Source: an uncultured OM43 clade bacterium
Lineage (GTDB): Bacteria; Pseudomonadota; Gammaproteobacteria; Burkholderiales; Methylophilaceae
Assembly (NCBI GenBank): GCA_902558495.1
Contig: CACEEB010000005.1
Coordinates: 1 to 57,693, forward strand
Length of the DNA: 57,693 nt
Direction: 5' to 3'
The notes below the pieces were generated by a model. That model had not been told where the DNA came from and ran no database searches. It worked only from the letters and a program-made list of their open reading frames with translations. The translations under genes and the position numbers were made by a program. Positions 1 through 13,951 of this stretch are shown piece by piece; the first letter of the stretch is position 1; every line of letters starts with the position of its first letter.

Positions 1-269
1 TTAGTCTTTGATAAAATAATTCCTCCACCGGTTGCAAGGACTATACTGTTCATTTTTATAATCTCTGAAAGAATTTTTGTTTCTCTCTTCCTAAATCCTG
101 CTTCACCCTCATATTCAAAGATTAAAGGTACTTTAACTCCTGTCTTTTCTTCTATTAGTGCGTCGCTGTCAATAAATTTATAATTTAATTTTTTAGCAAT
201 TATTTTTCCAATTGTCGTTTTTCCAGAACCCATAAGTCCCACTAAAAATATATTATTTTCTTTTTTCAT
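1..269 (-). CDS. aroK: Shikimate kinase, N-terminal part (cut by window edge)
   Basis: Cytoplasmic kinase that phosphorylates shikimate with ATP in the chorismate pathway, which feeds the trp genes nearby. About 89 residues are visible. They show the Walker A loop GLMGSGKTT near residue 11, the shikimate-binding DSDALIEE segment, and the glycine triplet GGGI near residue 81. The ATG at 269 gives a normal N-terminus. The gene runs off the left edge, so the C-terminus and the usual partner aroB cannot be seen. It is divergent from mrcA with about 120 bp between them, which must hold both promoters. In many relatives the pil genes lie between these two. Confidence 0.95.
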   Translation of the reverse strand, partial: MKKENNIFLVGLMGSGKTTIGKIIAKKLNYKFIDSDALIEEKTGVKVPLIFEYEGEAGFRKRETKILSEIIKMNSIVLATGGGIILSKT

Positions 270-391
270 TAGTATATTAATTCACTTTTATTCCATTCTA
301 ATTAAGGTTAATTGATATTTGAAGAATTATCTAAAAAAAATTACTAATACCACTATAATAAACTTTTGAGGCAAAAAAGAAATTTCAATCC

Positions 392-2677
392 ATGTTATTT
401 AAATTAAAAAATTTTTTATTACTATTATTACTTGCAGGAATGTCATTAACTGCATTAATCCTTTTTGTAATTGTTTTAATTTATCCAACACTTCCAGATG
501 TTTACCACTTAGAAAAATATAGACCTAAACAACCCTTACAAATATTCTCTCAGGAAGGGCTTCTAATAGCTGAATTTGGGGAAGAAAGGCGAGATCATAC
601 GCTTATAAAATATGTGCCTCAAAAAATGATAAATGCAATTCTAGCAATTGAAGATAGGCGATTCTTTGAGCATCCAGGTATAGATATAATTGGAGTAATA
701 AGAGCGGCACTTAAAAATATTTCTGGTCAAGGGCATGAAGGGGCAAGCACTATTACTATGCAAGTAGCCCGTAATTTTTTTCTATCATCCGAAAGAACAT
801 TTAAGAGGAAAATTAATGAAGTATTATTAGCAATCAAAATAGAAAGATCATTAAAAAAAGAAGATATTCTTGAGTTATACATTAATCAAATATATTTGGG
901 GCAAAGATCTTTTGGCTTTTCTGCTGCAGCACATACATATTTTAATAAAAAACTTGATCAGCTTAATCTGGCAGAATCTGCTCTTTTAGCTGGTCTGCCA
1001 AAAGCTCCAAGCAGATATAACCCTTTAATAAATACGGATTTAGCTATCCAAAGGCAGCATGCTGTTTTAAAAAGTATGTTGAGGCATGGCTATATAGATA
1101 ATGCAACTTATATACTCGCTCTTGAAGAACCAATTAATTTAAGAGATTCTGTAAATAAGAGAGAACTAAAAGCAGATTATGTAGCTGAAATGGTTCGGCA
1201 AGAACTATATAAAGAATTTGGTGATGGAATTTATACAAGTGGTTTAAAAGTATTTACAACTATTAAAAAGAAGAATCAGTTATACGCAAATAGGTCGGTA
1301 CAAAATAACTTTATAAATTATATGATTCGAAATGGTTTAAATCCCCCTGAAAGTTTTATAAATCTGGAAGATAAAAATTATTCAACTATAAAAGAAAGAG
1401 ACAAAAATATTCTTCAACAATTAAGATTAATTCCAACTTATGGTGAATTTATACCAGGAATTATTTTAAATGCTCAGCCTCTCAAAATAACTGCTTTGTT
1501 AAAAAATGGGGAAAAAATTAATATATATAAAAGAGGATTAAAGCTTCTCCAGAGAGATTTTAAAATTGAAGAAAAAGGAGAGCGATTAATAAAACCAGGA
1601 GTAATAATGCGCTTTGTAAAAAACAGAGGGGTATGGCATGTTACTCAACTTCCTAAGGTGGAGAGTTCGCTTGTATCCATGGATCCACAAACAGGTGCAA
1701 TCCTTGCCTTGGTTGGGGGTTTTGATTTCTATAGAAATAAATTTAATAATGTTACGCAAGCTCAAAGGCAACCTGGCTCAATTTTTAAACCTTTTATTTA
1801 TTCAGCTGCTTTAGAAAAAGGTATAAATGCTGCTACCTTAGTAAATGATGGTTATCTATATGTAACTGCAAAAGAACTTAATTCAAATGAGAATTGGGAA
1901 CCCAAGAACTATAATGAAAAGTTTGCTGGGCCAATAAGGTTAAGACAAGGACTTGCAAAATCAAAAAATCTTGTTGCAATAAGAGTCTTAAAACACATTG
2001 GGCCAGACTATGCACAAGATTATATTTCTCGTTTTGGTTTTGACTCAAAAAAACATCCACCTTATTTGTCAATGGCACTTGGAGTAGGAGAAGTTACTGC
2101 GATGGAAATGGTTACAGCATATAGTGTTTTTGCAAATGGAGGATATCTTAAGAAACCATTTTTTATTGAGAAAATCATTGATACAAAAGGTAGAAAAGTA
2201 AAGTTAAGTGGAGAATTAATGAATGCCGAGGTTCCAAGAATTATTGACCCCAGAAATGCATTTATTATGACTGATATGCTCAAAGAAGTAATTAATTCTG
2301 GAACGGCAAAAAGAGCAAAGAGATTAAAGCGTTCTGATATTGCTGGGAAAACAGGCACCACCAACAATCTAATAGACGCATGGTTTGCAGGTTATAATCC
2401 AGATATAGTAACAGTGACCTGGATGGGTTATCCACAGCCTAAACCCTTAGGTAAAAAGGAAACAGGCTCAAGAGCGGCTCTTCCTATTTGGATTGACTAT
2501 ATGGAATCTATCCTAAATGACTACCCTACAAAAATGCTTGTTGAGCCAGAGGGAATACTGCCACTCAAAGTAAAAAAACATGAGGGTACATTAGCAACTC
2601 AAGATGACGATGGGATATATGAATATTTTTATGATGAATTCCTTCCACAAAATAATGCATATTTCATGATTAATTAG
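392..2677 (+). CDS. mrcA: Penicillin-binding protein 1A, bifunctional peptidoglycan synthase
   Basis: Inner-membrane enzyme that polymerises lipid II and cross-links stem peptides on the periplasmic side (761 aa). An N-terminal signal anchor covers about residues 9-31. The glycosyltransferase domain follows with EDRRFFEHPG and GASTITMQVARN. The transpeptidase domain has the nucleophile motif SIFK at S463, SKN at S524 and KTGT at K653. All three motifs are intact, so the protein should be active. A short conserved gene follows 10 bp downstream on the same strand. Length is slightly below the usual 800-850 aa, mainly through a shorter C-terminal tail. Confidence 0.96.
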   Translation: MLFKLKNFLLLLLLAGMSLTALILFVIVLIYPTLPDVYHLEKYRPKQPLQIFSQEGLLIAEFGEERRDHTLIKYVPQKMINAILAIEDRRFFEHPGIDIIGVIRAALKNISGQGHEGASTITMQVARNFFLSSERTFKRKINEVLLAIKIERSLKKEDILELYINQIYLGQRSFGFSAAAHTYFNKKLDQLNLAESALLAGLPKAPSRYNPLINTDLAIQRQHAVLKSMLRHGYIDNATYILALEEPINLRDSVNKRELKADYVAEMVRQELYKEFGDGIYTSGLKVFTTIKKKNQLYANRSVQNNFINYMIRNGLNPPESFINLEDKNYSTIKERDKNILQQLRLIPTYGEFIPGIILNAQPLKITALLKNGEKINIYKRGLKLLQRDFKIEEKGERLIKPGVIMRFVKNRGVWHVTQLPKVESSLVSMDPQTGAILALVGGFDFYRNKFNNVTQAQRQPGSIFKPFIYSAALEKGINAATLVNDGYLYVTAKELNSNENWEPKNYNEKFAGPIRLRQGLAKSKNLVAIRVLKHIGPDYAQDYISRFGFDSKKHPPYLSMALGVGEVTAMEMVTAYSVFANGGYLKKPFFIEKIIDTKGRKVKLSGELMNAEVPRIIDPRNAFIMTDMLKEVINSGTAKRAKRLKRSDIAGKTGTTNNLIDAWFAGYNPDIVTVTWMGYPQPKPLGKKETGSRAALPIWIDYMESILNDYPTKMLVEPEGILPLKVKKHEGTLATQDDDGIYEYFYDEFLPQNNAYFMIN

Positions 2678-2687
2678 TAGTTCAGAA

Positions 2688-5054
<2,367 letters not shown>

Positions 5055-5062
<8 letters not shown>

Positions 5063-6083
5063 ATTCTTTAGAATTTTTTATTAATTCATTTAATTTATTC
5101 ATAGCATTACCGTTATCTATTACCTCAATAGCCTTGTTAACTCCCGACCCAATATCTTTTGTTAATCCACTTATATAAATAGCTGCTCCAGCATTTAAAA
5201 TAGCAATATTCCTTGCTGTTGAATGCTTACCATCAAGAATGGTCATTATCATTTGTTCCGATTGTTCAACACTTTCTACTTTAATATCCTCAATATTTCC
5301 TCTAGATATATTAAAATCTTCAGGATTTATTATATATTCGTTAATTTGTTTATTTTTTAATTCTGCTACAACTGTTGGTCCAGTTATTGAAATCTCATCC
5401 ATGCCATCTCTTCCAGAAACTGACATAACGTGATTACTTCCAAGAATATTTAAGACTTGAACAAAAATTAAACATAAACTTGGATCATAAACACCCACTA
5501 TTTGGGATGGAGCATTTGCTGGATTGGTTAAAGGGCCTAATATATTAAAAAAAGTTCTAACTCCCAAATCCTTCCGAACAGGCGCAACATATTTCATAGC
5601 AGGATGATAGTTTGGAGCAAACATAAAACCAATACCAATTTTATCCACCAACTTTGACATTTGGTCGTGAGTCAAGTTAACATTTACCCCTATTTTTTCA
5701 AGAACATCTGCACTACCACATTTTGAGGAAACGGATCTACCCCCATGCTTTGCAACACGGGCCCCTGCAGCTGCAGCTATTAGAGCGCTTACTGTTGAAA
5801 CATTAAAAGTTTGAAGACTGTCCCCTCCTGTACCGCAAGTATCTATTAAGTGCTTTCGATTATTTAAAGTCACTGAATTTGAATGATCTCGCATAACCTT
5901 TGCTGCAGAGGCAATTTCTTCAATTGCCTCTCCTTTTATTCTCATACCAATCATAAAGCCAGCAATTTGAGAAGATGACAATTTTCCTGTCATAATTTCT
6001 GTCATTACATCAGTCATTTGTTTGTCTGAAAGATTGTTGCCAGAAATAATTTGATTTAAATAATCCTTAAAAGATTTAGTCAT
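5055..6083 (-). CDS. trpD: Anthranilate phosphoribosyltransferase
   Basis: Transfers phosphoribose from PRPP to anthranilate, the second dedicated step to tryptophan (342 aa). The glycine-rich PRPP loop [17 protein letters not shown] lies near residue 80, followed by [19 protein letters not shown], both typical of the family. It is a stand-alone enzyme, not fused to TrpG as in enterobacteria. It overlaps trpG by 8 bp upstream and trpC by 8 bp downstream. Confidence 0.97.
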
Positions 6084-6645
6084 AATTTTTTACAAAATTC
6101 CTTAATAAATCGTGCCCATGTTCAGAGAGAATAGATTCAGGGTGAAACTGAACTCCCTCTATAAATAATTCTTTGTGACAAATGCCCATAATTTCGTCAT
6201 CATCAGTCCAAGCGGTGATTTCAAAACAATCTGGTAAAGATTCTCTGTCAATAACCAATGAGTGATAACGAGTTGCAGTAAATGAATTACTTAATCCTTT
6301 GAAAACTCCTTTATTAGTATGATGAATATCTGATGTCTTACCATGCATAATAGTTTTTGCATGTGTAATTTTTCCCCCGAACGCCTGCCCAATAGTTTGA
6401 TGACCCAGACAAACGCCTAAGATAGGAATCTTTCCTTTAAAGTTATTAACAATATCTAACGAAAGACCAGCCTCATTGGGAGTGCAAGGTCCTGGGGATA
6501 AAACTAAAAATTCTGGATTAAGATTTGTAATTTCTTTAAGTGATATTTTATCATTTCTTTTAACAATTACTTCTTGGCCTAATTCAGAAAAATACTGTAC
6601 TAAATTATAGGTAAAAGAATCATAATTATCTATCATTAGTAGCAT
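6076..6645 (-). CDS. trpG: Anthranilate synthase component II, glutamine amidotransferase
   Basis: Releases ammonia from glutamine and passes it to TrpE (189 aa, class I glutaminase). The catalytic triad is visible: C79 in [16 protein letters not shown] and the H168/E170 pair in VQFHPES. The oxyanion region [12 protein letters not shown] is present. In this group the same subunit may also serve aminodeoxychorismate synthase for folate. That is inferred from relatives and cannot be seen here. It overlaps trpE by one base and trpD by 8 bp. Confidence 0.96.
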   Translation of the reverse strand: MLLMIDNYDSFTYNLVQYFSELGQEVIVKRNDKISLKEITNLNPEFLVLSPGPCTPNEAGLSLDIVNNFKGKIPILGVCLGHQTIGQAFGGKITHAKTIMHGKTSDIHHTNKGVFKGLSNSFTATRYHSLVIDRESLPDCFEITAWTDDDEIMGICHKELFIEGVQFHPESILSEHGHDLLRNFVKNYD

Positions 6646-8123
6646 TAGTCTTCATCCCCAACTTGAACAAGTTCAGCAGCTCTTAGAATTGCCTTTGCTT
6701 TATTTTGCGTCTCAATCCATTCGTTTTCTGGAACTGAATCTGCGACAATACCAGCTCCAGCTTGAACATAAAGTGTATTATCTTTAATAACTCCCGTTCT
6801 AATTGCAATCGCAACATCCATATCACCATTAAATTCTAAGTATCCAACTGCTCCAGCATATATAGATCTTTTGGTTGGCTCTAGCTCATTAATGATCTCC
6901 ATAGCTCTTACTTTGGGAGCCCCACTTACGGTACCAGCTGGAAAGGTTGCTTTTAAAACATCCATTGCACTTAAATTATCTCCTATGTCTCCCACAACAT
7001 TTGAAACAATATGCATGACATGAGAATATCTTTCAATAGTCATCTTATCGGTTACCTCAATAGATCCTGTTTTTGATACACGACCGATATCATTTCTTCC
7101 AAGATCCATTAATTGGACATGTTCTGCTATCTCCTTCGGATCATTTAGTAAATCCTTTTCTAATGATTCATCTTCTTTTTCATCTTTGCCTCTTGGTCGT
7201 GTTCCTGCAATAGGTCTTACTGATACTTTACGATCCTCTAACCGAACCAATATCTCTGGCGAGGCACCAACAACAAAATGATCTTCCATATGATAAAAAA
7301 ACATATATGGAGATGGATTTAAAGATCTTAAAGCTCTATATAAAGTTAAAGGATCTGAATAATAGGGTTGATTCATTCTTTGTGACAAAACAACTTGCAT
7401 AACATCGCCCTCATAAATATAGTCCTTTGCTTTTGAAACTGCTTCTTTAAATGCTTCTTCACCAAATTCTGATTTAGCTACTGTTCTTTGTTCTGTTGAA
7501 CTCTCAATAGCTTTGGGTGGAGATTTGAGTTGAGTAAGATAAGAATTTAGTCTTAATTCACCTTCTTCATATGCATTATCTTGTGATGGATCTAAGTAAC
7601 TAATAATAAAAAGCTTACCTAAATTATTATCAATAACAACAATTTCGTCAGACAACATTAACAAGATATCAGGTACATTTAATGAGTCTTTTAAGAAATC
7701 CTTGGCAAGTCTTGGTTCAATATAATTAATAGTCTCATAGCCAAAATAACCAGCTAATCCCCCTGAATACCTTGGCATATTTAAGTCACTGGGTACTTTA
7801 AATTTATTAATATACTCCTCGATAAAATCGAGGGGGTTTTGATGATCGAATTTCTCTTTTAAATTCCCATTTTCAAAAATAGAAATCGTATTTTTATTAA
7901 TCTTAATTTGAATCTGTGATGGAAGACCTACAATTGAATATCTTCCAAAATTATCACCACCCTCTACTGACTCCAAAAGATAACTATATGAGTGGTTAGC
8001 TAATTTTGTAAAAATAGATAAGGGAGAATCAAGATCAGATGAAGCTTCAACCAGTAAAGGTATGCGATTGAATCCCTTTTTTTTATAATTATTAAATTGC
8101 TCTTTGGAGATAGATGAAAACAT
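6645..8123 (-). CDS. trpE: Anthranilate synthase component I
   Basis: Makes anthranilate from chorismate with ammonia supplied by TrpG (492 aa). The N-terminal domain holds the tryptophan feedback-site motif LLESVEGG near residue 51, so allosteric inhibition is expected. The C-terminal chorismate-binding domain has [15 protein letters not shown] and [18 protein letters not shown]. It follows gph by 6 bp. No leader-peptide attenuator sits before it, because the operon begins further upstream at rpe. Confidence 0.97.
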   Translation of the reverse strand: MFSSISKEQFNNYKKKGFNRIPLLVEASSDLDSPLSIFTKLANHSYSYLLESVEGGDNFGRYSIVGLPSQIQIKINKNTISIFENGNLKEKFDHQNPLDFIEEYINKFKVPSDLNMPRYSGGLAGYFGYETINYIEPRLAKDFLKDSLNVPDILLMLSDEIVVIDNNLGKLFIISYLDPSQDNAYEEGELRLNSYLTQLKSPPKAIESSTEQRTVAKSEFGEEAFKEAVSKAKDYIYEGDVMQVVLSQRMNQPYYSDPLTLYRALRSLNPSPYMFFYHMEDHFVVGASPEILVRLEDRKVSVRPIAGTRPRGKDEKEDESLEKDLLNDPKEIAEHVQLMDLGRNDIGRVSKTGSIEVTDKMTIERYSHVMHIVSNVVGDIGDNLSAMDVLKATFPAGTVSGAPKVRAMEIINELEPTKRSIYAGAVGYLEFNGDMDVAIAIRTGVIKDNTLYVQAGAGIVADSVPENEWIETQNKAKAILRAAELVQVGDED

Positions 8124-8129
8124 ACAGTA

Positions 8130-8819
8130 TTAAATCACAATACTTTGAATATCTATAAAATTGTTAATTGCCAAATCGACTTTTGAGGAATCAATCTTTT
8201 CACCAGATTGGTATCCATATGGAACAGTTACAACATTCGCACCAGCAGATGAACCGGCTTCAACATCACTCATTGAATCACCAACCATAATAGATTCATT
8301 AGTTTTTATATTAAAAAATTCACAGCTATAAATAATTGGAAGAGGATCTGGTTTCATTTTCTCTAGAGAATCACCAGATAAAATTAAATCTAAGTATTGG
8401 TTAAGTCCAGATTCACATAAAATTTTATCAGTAAATATACTTGGTTTATTAGTAATACAAGCTAGTTTTAAACCTTTTGTTTTAAGAAAATTTATTGTTT
8501 CCATCACACCATCATAAGGGAGGCTATTATGAGCGATTTGCTCATAATGGCTATGAAAAGAATCTATAGCGTCAACAAAGAATTCATTTGCATCTTTACC
8601 TGAAGAAAACTTAATAGATTTTCTTATAAGGTTATCTGCTCCCTTTCCAATAAAATTAGAAATTTTTTCTTCAGGTAATGTGTTCATTTTAAGATCTACC
8701 AACATTCTATTTACTGCTAAAGCCAATTGAGGAGCAGTTTCGAAAAGTGTTCCATCCAAATCAAAAAAAATGCCTTTAATATCTTTGAAATGAGCCAAAC
8801 TAAACCTGAGCCAGAGCAT
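8130..8819 (-). CDS. gph: Phosphoglycolate phosphatase (HAD superfamily)
   Basis: Dephosphorylates 2-phosphoglycolate arising from DNA repair or oxygenation reactions. It is a HAD hydrolase with the nucleophile motif [13 protein letters not shown] near residue 18, the threonine motif ACITNKPS, the lysine in KMKPDPLP, and the acidic motif [11 protein letters not shown]. The start is uncertain. ATG 8819 overlaps rpe by 20 bp and has AGGG too close to it. TTG 8798 lies just after the rpe stop and gives a more typical N-terminus. The rpe-gph-trpE order is common in proteobacteria. Confidence 0.9.
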   Translation of the reverse strand: MLWLRFSLAHFKDIKGIFFDLDGTLFETAPQLALAVNRMLVDLKMNTLPEEKISNFIGKGADNLIRKSIKFSSGKDANEFFVDAIDSFHSHYEQIAHNSLPYDGVMETINFLKTKGLKLACITNKPSIFTDKILCESGLNQYLDLILSGDSLEKMKPDPLPIIYSCEFFNIKTNESIMVGDSMSDVEAGSSAGANVVTVPYGYQSGEKIDSSKVDLAINNFIDIQSIVI

Positions 8820-9498
8820 CCCTTAAAGATTTAACGACAGTATCATATCTATTGGGGTCACTATCTTTCCCTGAACCAAATATTGCTGAACCAGCTACAA
8901 ACGTATCAGCACCTGCCTTTGCAATTTCCTCTATATTATTTGGGTTAACTCCTCCATCAACTTCAAGCCATATTTGTCTTCCACTTTTTTCCATGTAAGT
9001 GTCAATCTTTTTTCTTGCTTGAGAAAGCTTATTTAATGTTTCCGGAATAAATTTCTGCCCACCAAATCCTGGATTAACAGACATCAACAATACCATATCA
9101 ATTTTATCCATCACATGATCTAAGTATTCTAATGGGGTTGCTGGATTAAAGACCAAGCCAGATTTACATCCACTATCTCTCACTAAAGAAAGACTTCTGT
9201 CAATATGATCTGAGCCCTCTGGGTGAAAAGTTATAATATCTGCACCAGCTTTTGCAAAATCAGGAATAATTCGATCAACAGGTTTAACCATCAAATGAAC
9301 ATCAATAGTTGCTTTTGTTAAAGGTCTTATAGCTTCACAAACTAATGGGCCAATTGTAAGGTTCGGAACATAGTGATTATCCATTACATCAAAATGCACA
9401 AAATCAGTTCCTGATGAGATAACATCAACTATTTCTTGACCTAATTTAGCAAAATTAGCTGATAAGATACTTGGAGCTATTCTAAAATTTTTTTCCAT
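8800..9498 (-). CDS. rpe: Ribulose-5-phosphate 3-epimerase
   Basis: Interconverts ribulose 5-phosphate and xylulose 5-phosphate. This feeds the pentose phosphate pathway and, in methylotrophs, the ribulose monophosphate cycle (232 aa). TIM-barrel motifs: [16 protein letters not shown], the metal-binding histidines in [12 protein letters not shown] and DVHLMV, and [13 protein letters not shown]. The ATG at 9498 is preferred because AGGA sits about 11 bases upstream. A GTG at 9507 is possible, but its spacing is too short. It is the first gene of the rpe-gph-trp-hemB operon and faces away from hemA. Confidence 0.95.
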   Translation of the reverse strand: MEKNFRIAPSILSANFAKLGQEIVDVISSGTDFVHFDVMDNHYVPNLTIGPLVCEAIRPLTKATIDVHLMVKPVDRIIPDFAKAGADIITFHPEGSDHIDRSLSLVRDSGCKSGLVFNPATPLEYLDHVMDKIDMVLLMSVNPGFGGQKFIPETLNKLSQARKKIDTYMEKSGRQIWLEVDGGVNPNNIEEIAKAGADTFVAGSAIFGSGKDSDPNRYDTVVKSLRDALAQV

Positions 9499-9595
9499 AT
9501 GTTTCACGTTCCTAATTTTTAAAGTAATAATTATTGTAAAATAGCATTTTAACCCCTTTTAACCTATAAGATAAAGTGAGTGCAATTAATTAAAA

Positions 9596-10840
9596 ATGGA
9601 ACTGAATGTTATAGGTCTAAATCATAAAACAGCATCACTTAATTTAAGGGAAAAATTTGCCTTTTCCTCAGACATAACTAGCTCTTTGTTAATAGAATTT
9701 AAAAAAAAGTGTGCTCAAGAAGTGGTTATATTATCTACATGCAATCGAACTGAAATTTATTTTTATGGGGGAGATAAAAATAATGTTTTGATGTGGCTTG
9801 CTGTTACTAAGAATGTGCCTGTAACTCAAATTAAATCACATACCTATCATTACACTAATTTGGAGGCTGTAAATCATGCCTATAGGGTAGCTTCTGGTCT
9901 TGATAGTATGATTTTAGGAGAGACACAAATTCTAGGGCAAATGAAGCAAGCCTCTAAATTAGCTGAATACGCCAACACACAAGGAAAGCATCTTGCACAT
10001 CTATTTCAAAAAATTTTTGAAACGGCTAAAGAAGTCAGAACAAAAACAAAAATAGGAGCAAGTTCAACAACGGTAGCTTCAAGTATATTAAAAGTATCAA
10101 AAAGTATATTTGGCGACATAACCCAAACAAGCATACTTTTTGTAGGCGCAGGAGATATGGCGGAGCTTTGTGCAAAATATTTTACAGATCAAAAACCACA
10201 ACAATTAACAATCGCAAATCGATCAATGCAAAAAGGCAAAATGCTTGCTGAAAAAATAAATTGCCAATCTATTCTTTTGGGAGATGTTCATCACCATATT
10301 TCCAACTATGATATTGTCATTTGCTCAACGAGCAGTCAATTGCCAATCATTGGTATGGGAATGATTCAAAATGCCCTTCAAACCAGAAAACATAAACCGA
10401 TGCTCTTAGTAGATTTAGCAATACCAAGAGACGTTGAAGTTGAAACTGGAACACTGGATGATATCTTTCTTTATACTTTTGACGATTTAGCAAAGTTAGC
10501 TCAAGAAGGAGTTAAAAATAGAGAAAGTGAAATAATAAACGCGACAAAAATTATAGAAAAGAAGGTTCAAACATATAAAGAAAAAATAGAACAAAAAACA
10601 ATCACTCCAACAATAAAGCTTTTACGTAATCAATTTGAAAAAATAAGAAAAGAGGAATTATTAAAGGCAGAGAAGGCAATTAGTAAAGGTACCTCAATTA
10701 ATGAAGTTATGGACAAATTTAGTAAAACATTATCGAAAAAATACCTTCACCATCCTACAAAAGTATTTAATGAATTATCAAATCAGGAATTTGAAAAAGC
10801 ATTAGCGATTTTAAAAAAAATATATAAGGTTGAAGATTAA
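9596..10840 (+). CDS. hemA: Glutamyl-tRNA reductase
   Basis: Reduces glutamyl-tRNA with NADPH to glutamate semialdehyde, the first dedicated step of C5-type haem synthesis (414 aa). The catalytic cysteine is C49 in [10 protein letters not shown]. The substrate-binding stretch [16 protein letters not shown] and the NADPH fold beginning [12 protein letters not shown] follow, with a helical dimerisation tail. It starts the hemA-prfA-prmC unit and is separated from prfA by 2 bp. The 88-98 bp to rpe must hold both divergent promoters. Confidence 0.97.
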   Translation: MELNVIGLNHKTASLNLREKFAFSSDITSSLLIEFKKKCAQEVVILSTCNRTEIYFYGGDKNNVLMWLAVTKNVPVTQIKSHTYHYTNLEAVNHAYRVASGLDSMILGETQILGQMKQASKLAEYANTQGKHLAHLFQKIFETAKEVRTKTKIGASSTTVASSILKVSKSIFGDITQTSILFVGAGDMAELCAKYFTDQKPQQLTIANRSMQKGKMLAEKINCQSILLGDVHHHISNYDIVICSTSSQLPIIGMGMIQNALQTRKHKPMLLVDLAIPRDVEVETGTLDDIFLYTFDDLAKLAQEGVKNRESEIINATKIIEKKVQTYKEKIEQKTITPTIKLLRNQFEKIRKEELLKAEKAISKGTSINEVMDKFSKTLSKKYLHHPTKVFNELSNQEFEKALAILKKIYKVED

Positions 10841-10842
10841 AT

Positions 10843-11922
10843 ATGAAAGAGTCGATGCAGAATAAATTAAATATGCTTCAAGTACGACTTGATGAATTAA
10901 ATAACGAATTAAGTAGTGAATCTGCAACCAATGATATGGAAAGATATAAAAAAATTTCAAAAGAACATTCAGAAATCTTACCCGTTGTTGATCTTTACAA
11001 AGAATTTATTCAACTCACAAAAGATATTGATGATGCAAAGGAAATGCTTTCTGATCCTGAAATGAAAACATTCGCACAAGAGGAAATAGAATACAACAAG
11101 GAAAAAATCATAGCATTAGAAGAGAATCTTCAAAAACTTCTACTTCCTAAAGATCCAAACGATGAGAAAAATATTTTCATAGAGATACGAGCCGGTGCGG
11201 GAGGGGATGAATCTGCACTTTTCGCTGGTGATATATTCCGAATGTACACAAGATTTGCAGAAAGAATGAAATGGCAGATTGAAGTTATATCGTCAAATGA
11301 ATCAGAAGTTGGTGGCTTTAAAGAAATCATAGTGAAAATAAATGGGCAAGGAGCATATTCAAAGCTTAAATTTGAGTCTGGTGGCCATAGAGTGCAAAGA
11401 GTCCCAGATACTGAAACACAAGGAAGAATACATACATCTGCTTGCACTGTTGCCGTTCTGCCTGAAGCCGATGAAATCAGTGATGTTGATATAAATCCTG
11501 CCGATATTCGTATCGATACATATAGAGCATCTGGAGCAGGAGGTCAGCACATTAATAAAACAGATTCTGCGGTTCGTATTACCCATACTCCAACTGGTAT
11601 TGTTGTCGAATGTCAAGATGATAGATCACAGCATAGAAATAAAGCACAAGCTATGAGTATATTAGCTGCCCGAATAAAAGATAATCAAATTAGTGAGCAA
11701 CAATCAAAAATTGCAACAGAAAGGAAATCTCTCATTGGCAGTGGAGATAGAAGTGAGAGAATTCGAACCTATAATTTCCCTCAAGGAAGGATCAGTGATC
11801 ATAGAATAAATTTAACCTTGTATAAGATAGATTTTATTATGGATGGTGACTTAACCGAACTTATCGACGCATTAACTGCTGAGCATCAAGCAGATTTACT
11901 ATCACAACTTGATGAGGGTTAA
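10843..11922 (+). CDS. prfA: Peptide chain release factor 1
   Basis: Ends translation at UAA and UAG (359 aa). The stop-codon-reading PxT tripeptide is P188-D189-T190, at the same numbering as E. coli PAT. The hydrolysis motif GGQ is at 233-235 in [15 protein letters not shown]. Its neighbour prmC methylates that glutamine. It starts 2 bp after hemA and ends 2 bp before prmC, so the three genes form one operon. Confidence 0.97.
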   Translation: MKESMQNKLNMLQVRLDELNNELSSESATNDMERYKKISKEHSEILPVVDLYKEFIQLTKDIDDAKEMLSDPEMKTFAQEEIEYNKEKIIALEENLQKLLLPKDPNDEKNIFIEIRAGAGGDESALFAGDIFRMYTRFAERMKWQIEVISSNESEVGGFKEIIVKINGQGAYSKLKFESGGHRVQRVPDTETQGRIHTSACTVAVLPEADEISDVDINPADIRIDTYRASGAGGQHINKTDSAVRITHTPTGIVVECQDDRSQHRNKAQAMSILAARIKDNQISEQQSKIATERKSLIGSGDRSERIRTYNFPQGRISDHRINLTLYKIDFIMDGDLTELIDALTAEHQADLLSQLDEG

Positions 11923-11924
11923 AT

Positions 11925-12776
11925 ATGGATTCAATTGGTTCTTACAAAAAAAGGATTACCCAAGAACTCTCAGAAAAAATTAATTTAACTTTAAGAGAAG
12001 CTGAACTTGAAGCGCAATTTATTATGCAACATGTATTAAAAGAATCGTCCTCCAATTTAATTATTAAAAAAAATGAAATTGTTTTAAAAAAAGATATAGC
12101 TAATATAGAAAATATTATTAGGCAAAGGTTAGATGATTTACCTCTTCCTTATATTTTAAAGGAATGGGATTTTTACGGACATACTTTTCGAATATCTAAA
12201 GATACACTGATACCCAGACAAGATAGCGAATTACTTATAGATATAATATTGCAGAAATATGATTTAAATTCACCTTTAGAGATATTAGATTTAGGAACTG
12301 GGTCAGGAATTATAGGTATTACACTCGCTAAAAATTTTAAAAAATCAAATGTTTTGCTTGCTGATATATCGATAAAAGCAATTAAAGTTGCAAAAAAAAA
12401 TATTGAAGCCAATTATCTTCAAAATATTCACTATGTTCATAGTAATTGGTTTGAAAATGTTGATAATACAATGTTTGATATTATAGTAAGTAATCCCCCA
12501 TATATCTCTAAAGAAGATCCTCATTTAAAGCAGCCCGAGTTAATAAAACAACCACAAGTTGCTCTAGTTTCTGATGATGAAGGATTACAAGACATAAAAG
12601 TGATAGTAGGAAATGCTTCAGGATATTTAAGAAAAATGGGAATACTTCTTATTGAACATGGCTACAATCAAGCAAACAAAGTAAAGCAAATTTTTACTGA
12701 TAACAAGTTTAATCAAATTGAGCAACATAAAGATATTAACAATAAAATTCGTGTAACCGTAGGTGTTAAAATTTAA
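11925..12776 (+). CDS. prmC: Release factor glutamine N5-methyltransferase
   Basis: Methylates the GGQ glutamine of release factors with S-adenosylmethionine (283 aa). An N-terminal helical domain is followed by a Rossmann methyltransferase domain with the SAM loop ILDLGTGSGIIG near residue 119 and the glutamine-binding motif VSNPPYIS near residue 185. It lies directly after its substrate gene prfA. Confidence 0.96.
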   Translation: MDSIGSYKKRITQELSEKINLTLREAELEAQFIMQHVLKESSSNLIIKKNEIVLKKDIANIENIIRQRLDDLPLPYILKEWDFYGHTFRISKDTLIPRQDSELLIDIILQKYDLNSPLEILDLGTGSGIIGITLAKNFKKSNVLLADISIKAIKVAKKNIEANYLQNIHYVHSNWFENVDNTMFDIIVSNPPYISKEDPHLKQPELIKQPQVALVSDDEGLQDIKVIVGNASGYLRKMGILLIEHGYNQANKVKQIFTDNKFNQIEQHKDINNKIRVTVGVKI

Positions 12777-12811
12777 TATCGATGATACGATTCAGCTAGT
12801 ATAATTTGGTA

Positions 12812-13951
12812 ATGAAAGAAAAAAATTCAGTTGGCATTGTAAAGTCATCACTATTTTATAGTTCTAATCATTTAGATCTTGAATCTGGCATACGACTTGA
12901 TTCTTATGAATTAATGTATGAGACCTATGGCTCATTAAATAAGAAAAAAAATAATGCAATATTAGTATGTCATGCATTATCTGGAAATCATCATGTTGCT
13001 GGACGTTATTCAAAAGAGGATAAGTATCCTGGTTGGTGGGATAATCTCGTTGGTCCCGGAAAACCTTTAGATACAAATAAATTTTTTGTTATTGGTGTTA
13101 ATAATTTAGGTGGTAGTGATGGAAGTTCTGGACCTAAAAGTATAAATCCTAAGACCAAAAAAATTTGGGGCTCATCGTTCCCAATTATTACTGTCCAAGA
13201 CTGGGTAACAAGTCAAAATGAATTAATAACTTATCTTGGTATTAATAAATTAGCTGGAGTACTTGGTGGAAGTCTTGGTGGTATGCAAGCACTGCAATGG
13301 TCAATTCAGTACCCTGAAAAATTAGCAAATTCGATTGTTATTGCAGCAGCACCCAATTTGACTGCTCAAAATATTGCCTTTAATGAGGTAGCAAGACAAT
13401 CAATCTTAACTGACCCAGATTTTAATAACGGTAATTTTTATACAACAAAAAAGCTACCGAAACGCGGCCTCAGAATTGCTCGCATGCTTGGACATATTAC
13501 TTATTTATCAAATGATGTAATGGGTTCTAAATTTGGAAGAAAAAAAATAAATAAGAATAAAAATCATCAATATAGTTTTAATACTGAGTTTGAAATAGAG
13601 TCCTATTTAAATTATCAGGGAGATAAGTTCGCGAATGAGTTTGATGCTAATACTTATATAAGAATGACTAAAGCACTAGACTATTACGATCCAGCTAAAA
13701 GTAATGTTAAGAATTTAAGTAAAGTATTAAAAAAAGCCAAAGCAAATTTTCTTGTTATCTCATTCTCAAGCGATTGGAGATTTTCATCAGAGCGATCCAA
13801 AGAAATTGTAAAAGGTTTATTAGATAATAATATTAAAGTGAGTTATGCAGAGCTTTCTGCTGTTAGTGGGCATGATGCTTTTTTAATGGAAGATGAGCAT
13901 TATCATGGAATTATTAAATCTTATTTTCAAAAAGTACATAAACAGCTATGA
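12812..13951 (+). CDS. metX: Homoserine O-acyltransferase (MetX)
   Basis: Acylates homoserine with acetyl- or succinyl-CoA at the start of methionine synthesis. It is an alpha/beta hydrolase of 379 aa with the nucleophile elbow [12 protein letters not shown], the acid in [13 protein letters not shown] and the histidine in [11 protein letters not shown]. Sequence alone does not show which acyl donor is used; many proteobacterial MetX enzymes are succinyltransferases. ATG 12812 is preferred to an in-frame TTG at 12806. A perfect TATAAT at 12800-12805 lies just 6 bp before this ATG. It overlaps metW by 4 bp. Confidence 0.94.
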   Translation: MKEKNSVGIVKSSLFYSSNHLDLESGIRLDSYELMYETYGSLNKKKNNAILVCHALSGNHHVAGRYSKEDKYPGWWDNLVGPGKPLDTNKFFVIGVNNLGGSDGSSGPKSINPKTKKIWGSSFPIITVQDWVTSQNELITYLGINKLAGVLGGSLGGMQALQWSIQYPEKLANSIVIAAAPNLTAQNIAFNEVARQSILTDPDFNNGNFYTTKKLPKRGLRIARMLGHITYLSNDVMGSKFGRKKINKNKNHQYSFNTEFEIESYLNYQGDKFANEFDANTYIRMTKALDYYDPAKSNVKNLSKVLKKAKANFLVISFSSDWRFSSERSKEIVKGLLDNNIKVSYAELSAVSGHDAFLMEDEHYHGIIKSYFQKVHKQL

